A stretch of 6,056 bases of DNA, from the NCBI GenBank assembly GCA_002711145.1, contig PAHS01000025.1:45802-51857 (forward strand), written 5' to 3'. The DNA is from Marinovum sp. GTDB taxonomy: Bacteria > Pseudomonadota > Alphaproteobacteria > Rhodobacterales > Rhodobacteraceae. Both the position numbers and the translations under genes were made by a program. Positions 1 to 6,056 of the stretch are shown here, in pieces; within the stretch, counting starts at the first letter, position 1, and every line of letters begins with the position of its first letter. The notes beneath the pieces were generated by a model. It did no database searches and was not told where the DNA came from. It saw only the letters and a program-made list of their open reading frames with translations.

Positions 1-1365
1 GGTTTCCAAATGGTTGAGGAAACCGAATGGATAATGGGTTTAAAATACAAGTTAGGCGTTGATGGAATAAGCATTCTTTTTGTTCTATTGACCACTTTTA
101 TGATGCCAATTGTCGTATGGGCGAGCTGGGGTATCGAAGTGCGCGTTAAGGAATACATGATTGCCTTTTTGTTGCTAGAAACGCTGATGTTAGGTGTTTT
201 CATGGCTTTAGATTTAGTATTGTTTTATCTTTTTTTTGAAGCAGGTCTTATCCCGATGTTTTTGATAATTGGTATTTGGGGCGGATCTAACCGAGTTTAC
301 GCATCATTTAAATTTTTCCTCTACACGCTTTTGGGATCAGTTTTGATGCTTATCGCAATGGTAGTAATGTTTTCTGAGGCCGGAACCACTGACGTTGAGG
401 CATTGATCCTACATCAATTCTCATTTGTAGATTTTAACCTTTTAGGGTTTCCGATTGTAGGTGGGGTGCAAACTCTGTTATTTTTAGCTTTTTTTGCGAG
501 TTTTGCGGTAAAGATTCCTATGTGGCCGGTACATACCTGGTTGCCCGATGCCCACGTCCAAGCTCCAACAGCTGGATCAGTAGTACTTGCTGCCATCCTT
601 TTGAAAATGGGTGGTTATGGCTTTTTGCGGTTCAGTCTGCCTATGTTTCCAGTGGGCTCTTATATATTGACTGATTTCATTCTTTGGTTGTCAGCAATAG
701 CCATCGTTTACACTTCATTGGTAGCACTTGTCCAAAACGATATGAAGAAATTAATTGCCTACTCTTCTGTTGCTCACATGGGGTATGTTACTATCGGAAT
801 TTTTGCTGCTAATCGCCAAGGTATCGACGGCGCTATTTTCCAGATGCTCAGTCATGGATTTATTTCGGGAGCGCTGTTTCTTTGTGTCGGCGTCATATAC
901 GATAGAATGCATACTCGTGAGATAGATGCTTATGGCGGCCTAGTGAACCGAATGCCTGCTTACGCACTTGTGTTCATGTTTTTTACAATGGCTAACGTTG
1001 GTCTCCCTGGGACCTCAGGATTTGTAGGAGAATTTCTTACGCTAGTTGGTATTTTTAAGGTTAACACTTGGGTGGCATTAGTCGCTACTTCTGGTGTTGT
1101 GTTGTCAGCCGCTTACGCACTTTGGCTCTATCGTCGCGTAATGATGGGGGATTTAATTAAGGAAGCACTGCGTACTATTCAGGATATGTCTATTCGAGAG
1201 AGAGCGGTGTTCACTCCTCTGATAGTAATGACATTGATATTAGGAGTATATCCTGTTCTAGCTCTTGACTTGATAGGTCCCTCGGTACAAACGCTTGTAG
1301 AGAATTATAATACGGCTATTTCGGTTGCTGGAGTAAGCGGCAATATAATGATTGCAGGGCAGTGA
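1..1365 (+). CDS. nuoM: NADH-quinone oxidoreductase subunit M (complex I antiporter-like subunit), 5'-truncated by window edge
   Basis: This is a membrane subunit of respiratory complex I (NDH-1) in the inner membrane; it forms one of the antiporter-like proton channels driven by NADH-to-quinone electron transfer. The frame is open from base 1, and the ATG at base 10 is internal, because the residues around it (GFQMVEE) match the interior of the family. Counting from that ATG, the key residues are E77 in [11 protein letters not shown]168 in [18 protein letters not shown]199 in [11 protein letters not shown] and E341 in GFVGEF. These fit E. coli NuoM E144, K234, K265 and E407 with a constant offset of 66-67. 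About 63 N-terminal residues are therefore missing, and the full protein would be near 517 residues, normal for the family. Roughly twelve hydrophobic segments are visible and the C terminus is complete. nuoN follows after 16 bases. Identity is very secure; ND4/NuoM is distinguished from NuoL and NuoN by the [12 protein letters not shown] and HTWLPDAH contexts. Confidence 0.97.
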   Translation, partial: GFQMVEETEWIMGLKYKLGVDGISILFVLLTTFMMPIVVWASWGIEVRVKEYMIAFLLLETLMLGVFMALDLVLFYLFFEAGLIPMFLIIGIWGGSNRVYASFKFFLYTLLGSVLMLIAMVVMFSEAGTTDVEALILHQFSFVDFNLLGFPIVGGVQTLLFLAFFASFAVKIPMWPVHTWLPDAHVQAPTAGSVVLAAILLKMGGYGFLRFSLPMFPVGSYILTDFILWLSAIAIVYTSLVALVQNDMKKLIAYSSVAHMGYVTIGIFAANRQGIDGAIFQMLSHGFISGALFLCVGVIYDRMHTREIDAYGGLVNRMPAYALVFMFFTMANVGLPGTSGFVGEFLTLVGIFKVNTWVALVATSGVVLSAAYALWLYRRVMMGDLIKEALRTIQDMSIRERAVFTPLIVMTLILGVYPVLALDLIGPSVQTLVENYNTAISVAGVSGNIMIAGQ

Positions 1366-1370
1366 GGGAG
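1364..1370 (+). promoter_or_regulatory. Ribosome binding site of nuoN
   Basis: The purine run GAGGGAG lies 11 bases before the ATG at 1382 and overlaps the last two bases of the nuoM stop codon. It supports 1382 rather than the in-frame TTG at 1352, which sits inside nuoM and would put this site within the coding region. The spacing is slightly long but acceptable. Confidence 0.7.
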
Positions 1371-1381
1371 CAATATTTAGT

Positions 1382-2824
1382 ATGATCGATAATGATCTAA
1401 ATTCAATTTTGCCAGAGATAATATTATCTGTTTTTGCTATGCTCTCTTTGTTGATTGGTGTTTACGGTGGACAGGATAAAAGAACTGCAAATATTACGTT
1501 TGTGACTGCAGGTCTTATGGTTATCACTGGAATTTGGATGCTTTTCGATGGGTCTCCGAGCGAGACCGCATTTAATAAAATGTTTATTGACGATGCATTT
1601 TCTAGATTTGCAAAGGCACTTGTTTTACTTTCTTCTGCGGCAGTACTCGTTATGAGTTTAGGATATATGTTAAGACATAATTTAGGACGTTTTGAATATC
1701 CTATTTTAATAATTTTTTCGGTAGTCGGGATGATGTTTATGGTATCCGCTAACGATTTAATGATATTATATTTAGGTTTAGAATTGCAGTCGTTGGCTCT
1801 TTACGTTGTTGCTTCGATGCGGCGAGAGAGCCTAAAGTCTACTGAGGCTGGCATGAAATATTTTGTATTGGGAGCTCTATCCTCTGGTCTTTTGCTATAT
1901 GGAGCTTCTCTCGTATACGGTTATTCAGGATCAACTAATTTTCAGTCTATTGTCACTTCTTTAGACAGCAGTAATCGCAGCCTTGGCTTCATGTTTGGAA
2001 TGATTTTAGTAGTTGCAGGTCTTGCTTTTAAAATTTCAGCGGTACCATTTCATATGTGGACACCGGATGTTTATGAGGGTGCCCCAACTCCAATTACAGC
2101 ATTTCTCTCCACTGCACCCAAAATTGCCGCAATGGCTCTTTTTGCAAGAGTTGTGCATGATGCATTCTTTGTCATGATAGCCGATTGGCAACAGATCGTG
2201 GCGTTGATGTCTGTTTTGTCAATGTTTGTAGGGGCAATCGCTGCAATTGGACAGACAAATATCAAGCGTTTAATGGCATACTCGTCTATTGCGCACATGG
2301 GATACGCCCTGATAGGACTTGCGTCGGGTACGGTATTCGGTCTCCAAACTATGTTGGTGTACATGGCGATATATGTGACGATGAACGTCGGTACATTCGC
2401 CTTTATTTTATCAATGGAAAAAGATGGGCAGCCAGTAACCGATATTTATTCTTTAAATCAGCTTGGTGTAAAACAGCCTGGAAGGGCTTTAGCAATGCTG
2501 GTACTCCTTTTTAGCCTAGCTGGCGTGCCACCATTGGTTGGCTTTTTTGGCAAACTTTATGTTTTGAGGGCAGCTTATGATGCAGGTTTGATCTGGCTAG
2601 CGGTTTTGGGTGTTTTGGCCTCTGTTATTGGAGCTTATTATTACCTTAGGCTTATTTATTTAATGTACTTTGGTGACAATCAAGATGAGTCTTTAGATGT
2701 TATGAAATCACCAATATTGTCAGGTTTTGCTGCAACGGCAGCAGTTGTAATGGTGGTTGGAATTATTAACCTTTTTGGAATCGAAGCTGCTGCAGGTTTA
2801 GCAGCTAGTTCTTTAGTGAATTAG
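1382..2824 (+). CDS. nuoN: NADH-quinone oxidoreductase subunit N (complex I antiporter-like subunit)
   Basis: This is the ND2-type, antiporter-like membrane subunit of complex I, normally encoded last in nuo operons and adjacent to NuoM in the membrane arm. The 480-residue protein matches the usual length (about 480-485). The channel residues are present: E134 in LGLELQSLALYV, K159 in AGMKYFVLG, K217 in GLAFKISAVPFHMW, K247 in STAPKIAA and K391 in GFFGKLYVL. They correspond to E. coli NuoN E133, K158, K217, K247 and K395. The proton-translocation domain core runs from about residue 120 to 415, including IKRLMAYSSIAHMGY at about 294-308. Thirteen to fourteen hydrophobic segments span the protein. 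The start was chosen at the ATG preceded by GAGGGAG; an in-frame TTG at 1352 would add ten residues overlapping nuoM and is less likely. Nothing is truncated or missing. Confidence 0.97.
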   Translation: MIDNDLNSILPEIILSVFAMLSLLIGVYGGQDKRTANITFVTAGLMVITGIWMLFDGSPSETAFNKMFIDDAFSRFAKALVLLSSAAVLVMSLGYMLRHNLGRFEYPILIIFSVVGMMFMVSANDLMILYLGLELQSLALYVVASMRRESLKSTEAGMKYFVLGALSSGLLLYGASLVYGYSGSTNFQSIVTSLDSSNRSLGFMFGMILVVAGLAFKISAVPFHMWTPDVYEGAPTPITAFLSTAPKIAAMALFARVVHDAFFVMIADWQQIVALMSVLSMFVGAIAAIGQTNIKRLMAYSSIAHMGYALIGLASGTVFGLQTMLVYMAIYVTMNVGTFAFILSMEKDGQPVTDIYSLNQLGVKQPGRALAMLVLLFSLAGVPPLVGFFGKLYVLRAAYDAGLIWLAVLGVLASVIGAYYYLRLIYLMYFGDNQDESLDVMKSPILSGFAATAAVVMVVGIINLFGIEAAAGLAASSLVN

Positions 2825-2826
2825 GA
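2823..2826 (+). promoter_or_regulatory. Possible weak ribosome binding site ahead of birA
   Basis: AGGA overlaps the end of the nuoN stop codon (TAG at 2822-2824). It is the only Shine-Dalgarno-like purine run near the start of birA. It sits 24 bases before the GTG at 2851, too far for normal use, but only 6 bases before an in-frame ATC at 2833. This leaves the true birA start open. Confidence 0.3.
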
Positions 2827-2850
2827 ATAAAAATCTCTTACGATATCATT

Positions 2851-3570
2851 GTGTTAAATAAAGTTGAGAGCACTATGTTGGAAGCTCGCAAACGAGTATC
2901 CAGCCTCTCTAATAATTCGTGGATATTTGCTCATTTGCAAACTGCAGGGAAAGGTCGGCGGGGCAGGGCTTGGATTGATCCCTTAGGAAACTTTGCGTGC
3001 ACCTGTGTGATTTTTCCAAAGACAAGCATAGACAAATTTTCATTAAGCTCTTTTACTGCTGCCCTATCGCTATATGACAGTTTGGAGTATTTTGGAAACA
3101 GCAATGCTGATATATCAATAAAATGGCCAAATGATATATTGCTGAATGGAAAAAAAGTTGCTGGTATCCTGCTTGAGACGATAGCTATTAGTAAAAATAA
3201 AATCGCCTTATCGATTGGTTTTGGGGTGAACTTAATTTCACACCCAAGGACTTCAGAACTAGAAGAAAGCGCTTACAGTCCTACATCTGTGCTAGCCGAA
3301 ACGGGCATTACTGTAGACCCCATCGAGTTATTAAATAAATTGGCGTTTAATTTTGCAAATTATGAGGCCACTTTACAATTAAGGGGTTTTTCGCAATTGA
3401 GAGTTCTTTTGCTAAACCGCATTCACAAGCTGGGTGACAGTATTGTAGTAAAAACAGCAAATGAGATAATAAATGGTCAATTTCTTGATATTAATCTCGA
3501 TGGGCATTTGATTTTAAAAACAGGTGGGGCTACACGTTCTATAGCGGCAGCGGATGTATATTTTGAATAG
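2851..3570 (+). CDS. birA: Biotin--[acetyl-CoA-carboxylase] ligase (monofunctional, no HTH domain)
   Basis: This cytosolic enzyme activates biotin to biotinyl-5'-AMP and transfers it to the acceptor lysine of biotin carboxyl carrier proteins such as that of acetyl-CoA carboxylase. From the GTG, the 239 residues show the VEST motif at 5-8, the biotinyl-AMP loop GKGRRGRAW at 33-41, the active-site stretch KWPND at 91-95 with the expected catalytic K91, KKVAGILLE at 101-109 and IGFGVNL at 122-128. A small beta-rich C-terminal domain follows from about 190. The N-terminal winged-helix repressor domain of E. coli BirA is absent, so it should be an enzyme only and not a transcriptional regulator. 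GTG 2851 is the only standard start in the open frame before the VEST motif, but it lacks a well-placed ribosome site. In-frame codons upstream encode ISYDIIV, which looks like the family's first strand, so the protein may begin a few residues earlier. The function is secure; the start is not. Confidence 0.93.
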   Translation: MLNKVESTMLEARKRVSSLSNNSWIFAHLQTAGKGRRGRAWIDPLGNFACTCVIFPKTSIDKFSLSSFTAALSLYDSLEYFGNSNADISIKWPNDILLNGKKVAGILLETIAISKNKIALSIGFGVNLISHPRTSELEESAYSPTSVLAETGITVDPIELLNKLAFNFANYEATLQLRGFSQLRVLLLNRIHKLGDSIVVKTANEIINGQFLDINLDGHLILKTGGATRSIAAADVYFE

Positions 3571-3575
3571 AAAGG
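3570..3575 (+). promoter_or_regulatory. Ribosome binding site of coaX
   Basis: GAAAGG begins on the last base of the birA stop codon and ends 6 bases before the ATG at 3582. It fixes the coaX start and suggests that ribosomes finishing birA can reload directly. Confidence 0.65.
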
Positions 3576-3581
3576 TATATA

Positions 3582-4361
3582 ATGCTTTTAGCAATTGATT
3601 GTGGTAATACGAATACTGTTTTTTCCATCTGGAACGGCGACGAATTTATTGCAACCTGGCGAACGGCTACCGAGCATCAGCGAACAGCTGACCAATATTA
3701 TGTCTGGCTTTTATCTCTTATGAACCTGAATAAAGTAAACGCTGAAATTCGAAATGTTATAATTTCTTCTACGGTTCCACGAGTAGTTTTCAATTTAAGG
3801 GTATTAGCTGATCGTTATTTTGGCACCAGAGCGATGGTCGTGGGAAAGTCAGACTGCGATATCCCACTGGATGTGAGGGTCGATAGCGGCGCGGGAGTAG
3901 GGTCTGATAGGTTGGTTAATACTGTCGCTGGTTACGATTTATTTGGTGGAAATTTGATAATTGTTGATTTCGGTACTGCTACAACATTTGATGTGGTTGA
4001 TCACGATGGAGCTTATATTGGTGGTGTGATAGCTCCGGGGGTAAATCTTTCTTTAGAGGCTTTACATCAGGAAGCCGCAGCACTCCCACACGTAGATATT
4101 GCAAGACCAGAAAAAGTTATAGGGACTAATACAGTAATGTGCATGCAATCAGGTGTTTTTTGGGGATACATTGGATTGGTAAAGGAAATTTGTCAGCGTA
4201 TTATTACTGAACATGGATCGGAAATGAGAATAATTTCTACAGGAGGGCTAGGGCCTCTATTACAATCAGCAGAAAAGGTATTCGATGAGTGGAAAGATGA
4301 TCTAACAATGCATGGCTTGCGTTTGATCTTTGAACACAATGAGAATTTAGAAATCAAATGA
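3582..4361 (+). CDS. coaX: Type III pantothenate kinase
   Basis: This cytosolic ASKHA-fold kinase phosphorylates pantothenate to 4'-phosphopantothenate, the first committed step of coenzyme A synthesis. The 259-residue length is usual for the family. Visible motifs in order are the nucleotide-binding DCGNTN at 6-11, GAGVGSDRLVN at 103-113 with D109 as the expected catalytic aspartate, DFGTATTFD at 129-137, IGGVIAPG at 147-153 and the following bases, GTNTVMCMQSG at 181-191 and ISTGGL near 218-223. These distinguish it from CoaA (P-loop type I) and from the eukaryote-like type II kinases. Family knowledge says type III enzymes need a monovalent cation and are not feedback-inhibited by CoA. The ATG has a good ribosome site, lies 11 bases after birA, and the stop overlaps the rnj start by four bases. 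No key residue is missing. Confidence 0.96.
   Translation: MLLAIDCGNTNTVFSIWNGDEFIATWRTATEHQRTADQYYVWLLSLMNLNKVNAEIRNVIISSTVPRVVFNLRVLADRYFGTRAMVVGKSDCDIPLDVRVDSGAGVGSDRLVNTVAGYDLFGGNLIIVDFGTATTFDVVDHDGAYIGGVIAPGVNLSLEALHQEAAALPHVDIARPEKVIGTNTVMCMQSGVFWGYIGLVKEICQRIITEHGSEMRIISTGGLGPLLQSAEKVFDEWKDDLTMHGLRLIFEHNENLEIK
4358..4361 (+). promoter_or_regulatory. ATGA stop/start overlap coupling coaX and rnj
   Basis: The rnj ATG (4358-4360) overlaps the coaX TGA (4359-4361). No strong Shine-Dalgarno sequence precedes it; upstream bases offer only weak matches such as TTAGAAA. Translation of rnj therefore probably depends on ribosomes terminating at coaX. The overlap is seen directly; the coupling is inferred from it. 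Confidence 0.75.
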
Positions 4362-6025
4362 GCGCTGATCACTTAATTTATATGCCGCTTGGTGGAGCGG
4401 GTGAAATTGGATTAAATTCATATATATATGGTTTTGGTCCGCCCAATAAAGAGCGTTTCATTATTGTCGATCTTGGTGTTTCTTTTCCTGATATGGAGAC
4501 TACCCCTGGCGTAGATTTAATTCTTCCAGATTTATCATGGATAATGAAACGGAGGGATAGGCTTGAGGGGATTTTGATCACACATGCGCATGAAGACCAT
4601 ATTGGTGCAATCGGGCATTTGTGGGAAGACTTGCGTGTACCTGTATATTGTAGAGCTTTTACCGCCCATATAGCGCGATTAAAAATGAATGATGCCTATT
4701 CCTCTGAAAGCTCTGTTAACACAGTAGAACAATGGCCTAAAACATTGAGCTTAGGGCCATTTAAAGTAGGATTTGTGCCCATCTCACATTCAATACCAGA
4801 GAGCAGCAGTGTTGTTATAGACACCCCTGTCGGTCGACTCGTGCACACAGGTGACTTCAAAATTGACGAAACCCCTGGTGTTGGTGAGCCGTTTAGTAAA
4901 GAAGTTTGGTTGGATATTGCCAAGGGTGGTGTAAAGGCGCTTATTTGTGATAGTACTAATGTTTTTTCAAAACAGAAGGGGCGGTCAGAAGCATCAATTA
5001 GTTCATCCATACAGGAACTTATAGAAAGTGCTGAAAAGCTTGTTGTGGCAACAACTTTTGGATCAAATGTTGCTAGATTGAAGACATTAGCAGAAGCGGG
5101 CATAAAATCTGGTCGCTCGGTCTGCCTGCTTGGGCGGGCTATGAGAAGAATGATAGACGCGTCGGTGGAATCAGGTGTTTTGAGTGATTTTCCTCCTCTC
5201 ATCAGTCCAGAAGATGCTCTGAATGTTCCACGACAAAATTTATTAATTTTGGCAACTGGATCTCAGGGAGAGCGCAGGGCCGCTACCGCTCAGTTAGCAA
5301 ATGGAAAGTACAGAGGTTTTTCATTGCAAGAGGGTGATCTGTTTATCTTTTCGTCAAAGACAATACCCGGTAATGAAAAAGGTGTATCTAGAATAATTAA
5401 TCAATTTTCAGAGATGGGTGTCGACGTTGTCGAGGATGACTCTGGTCTTTATCATGTTTCTGGTCATGCAAACCGCCCTGACCTAGAGCAAATGCATAAA
5501 ATTATTCAACCACAATTTCTTATACCAATGCATGGAGAACACCGGCACCTACGAGAGCATTCCAAGTTAGCGTCAGAGAAGGGGATTGCATCAATTGTTT
5601 GCCCCAATGGAAATATTTTAAGTTTATCTTCTAATAAGCCTACGATCTTAGAAAAAGTAGAGCTTGGTAGGTTATATCTTGATGGAAGTTCTAAAGTTAC
5701 TTCAACGGAGGGTGCAGTCAGAGACCGTATACGTATGGCTTTGAATGGTTTGGTTATTGTGACCATTCTCCTTGATGAAAAAGATGATCTTATTGGAGAC
5801 CCTTGGTGTGAAACAAAAGGTTTGCCGCTTGTAACAAACTCAAATGCTCCCTTGATTGATTGTCTGGAAGAGGATTTAGGGCAACTGATTGGTAGAGTTG
5901 ACCCAGATGTTATTTTGAACAACGACAAATTAGAAGAAGTCTTGAAAAGGGGTGCTAGGCAAACCTGTAAATCAGAAATTGGAAAAAAGCCTGAAGTTTC
6001 TGTTATAATTAGTCGGTTAGCCTAA
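4358..6025 (+). CDS. rnj: Ribonuclease J (metallo-beta-lactamase/beta-CASP nuclease)
   Basis: RNase J is a cytoplasmic zinc-dependent nuclease with 5'-to-3' exonuclease activity (and endonuclease activity in some members), acting in mRNA decay and rRNA 5'-end maturation. The 555-residue protein has the usual alphaproteobacterial length. Motif I is IIVDLGVSFPD at 35-45. The metal ligands lie in THAHEDHIG (75-83; H76, H78, D80, H81), H144 in SHSIPES, and D166 in HTGDFK. The beta-CASP region includes ICDSTN (196-201), TTFGSNVARL (232-241), ATGSQGER (299-306), SSKTIPGNE (332-340), VSGHA (367-371, H370) and IPMHGEHRHL (389-398, H392). A beta-CASP insertion lies within the metallo-beta-lactamase fold, and a separate C-terminal domain runs from about 450 to the end. 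The start at the ATGA overlap gives the N terminus MSADHLIYMPLGGAGEIG, matching the family; the next in-frame ATG at 4382 would cut into it. One small departure is G235 where I expect Ala. Tandem TAA stops end the gene. Confidence 0.96.
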   Translation: MSADHLIYMPLGGAGEIGLNSYIYGFGPPNKERFIIVDLGVSFPDMETTPGVDLILPDLSWIMKRRDRLEGILITHAHEDHIGAIGHLWEDLRVPVYCRAFTAHIARLKMNDAYSSESSVNTVEQWPKTLSLGPFKVGFVPISHSIPESSSVVIDTPVGRLVHTGDFKIDETPGVGEPFSKEVWLDIAKGGVKALICDSTNVFSKQKGRSEASISSSIQELIESAEKLVVATTFGSNVARLKTLAEAGIKSGRSVCLLGRAMRRMIDASVESGVLSDFPPLISPEDALNVPRQNLLILATGSQGERRAATAQLANGKYRGFSLQEGDLFIFSSKTIPGNEKGVSRIINQFSEMGVDVVEDDSGLYHVSGHANRPDLEQMHKIIQPQFLIPMHGEHRHLREHSKLASEKGIASIVCPNGNILSLSSNKPTILEKVELGRLYLDGSSKVTSTEGAVRDRIRMALNGLVIVTILLDEKDDLIGDPWCETKGLPLVTNSNAPLIDCLEEDLGQLIGRVDPDVILNNDKLEEVLKRGARQTCKSEIGKKPEVSVIISRLA

Positions 6026-6056
6026 TAAGAGATCCTAAGTACAGCTAGATAAAATT
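6026..6056 (+). other. Start of the region downstream of rnj
   Basis: These 31 bases begin with a second in-frame TAA directly after the rnj stop. No hairpin followed by a T-run, no ribosome site with a start codon and no recognisable gene start is visible. The transcript may continue past the window edge; in related genomes further genes often follow rnj, but none can be seen here. Confidence 0.6.

Noticed and set aside
10..12. ATG at base 10 as the start of nuoM
   Set aside because: The frame is open to the window edge and the offset of key residues to E. coli NuoM shows that about 66 residues precede this Met.
414..596. Short antisense open stretch within nuoM
   Set aside because: It lies opposite the conserved HTWLPDAH region; its composition reflects the complement of that motif.
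1383..1397. Paired GATC sites around the nuoN start (GATCGATAATGATC)
   Set aside because: The pairing arms are only four bases and lie in coding sequence; likely chance.
2071..2364. Antisense open stretch within nuoN
   Set aside because: It lies opposite conserved NuoN sequence with no motif or independent start signal.
2185..2514. Alternative + strand open stretch of 109 codons within nuoN
   Set aside because: It overlaps the NuoN channel-domain codons completely, has no family-like residues, and is an out-of-frame shadow.
2875..2877. ATG as the birA start
   Set aside because: It would remove the conserved VEST substrate-binding motif.
4420..4429. Five-fold AT dinucleotide run
   Set aside because: It encodes a family-consistent Ser-Tyr-Ile-Tyr stretch in rnj and is too short to count as a repeat element.
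4378..5928. Three antisense open stretches inside rnj (4378-4581, 4696-5202, 5506-5928), all in one reverse frame
   Set aside because: They lie wholly within a well-conserved gene, show no recognisable protein motif, and sharing a frame is explained by codon composition of the sense gene.
6026..6056. Possible terminator after rnj
   Set aside because: No stable inverted repeat or T-run is present in the 31 bases available.

Overview
The window is a compact block of five genes, all on the + strand, in the order nuoM (5' end cut off by the window) - nuoN - birA - coaX - rnj. Gaps between genes are 16, 26 (or less), 11 and -4 bases, and there is no terminator-like hairpin between them, so they are most simply read as one transcription unit. 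No RNA gene, mobile element, CRISPR array, long repeat or non-coding stretch over 300 bases is present. I found no undescribed biological system here; the most notable local oddity is the start of birA.

The gene order nuoM-nuoN-birA-coaX-rnj is the familiar tail of the complex I operon in many Alphaproteobacteria. The proteins read like alphaproteobacterial, possibly Rhodobacterales-type, sequences: the CoaX N terminus, the RNase J start MSADHLIYMPLGGAGEIG, and a BirA without a DNA-binding domain. The base composition is AT-rich (about 40% G+C by eye; not computed). A low-G+C, probably marine, streamlined alphaproteobacterium is a reasonable inference. The placement rests on remembered family patterns, not on a search.

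Layout. Bases 1-1365 encode most of NuoM and 1382-2824 encode NuoN, two antiporter-like, proton-pumping membrane subunits of NADH:quinone oxidoreductase; all the key Glu/Lys residues of both channels are visible. Bases 2851-3570 (possibly starting slightly upstream) encode a short biotin protein ligase. Bases 3582-4361 encode type III pantothenate kinase, the first step from pantothenate to CoA. Bases 4358-6025 encode ribonuclease J, a metallo-beta-lactamase/beta-CASP nuclease, whose start overlaps the coaX stop as ATGA. The last 31 bases hold a second in-frame stop and nothing else I can identify.

The genes do not form a single pathway. NuoM and NuoN work in respiration. BirA and CoaX are loosely linked through acyl-CoA metabolism, because biotin carboxylases act on acyl-CoA. 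RNase J belongs to RNA turnover. Co-transcription would tie cofactor supply and RNA decay to expression of the respiratory operon, but that functional link is inference.
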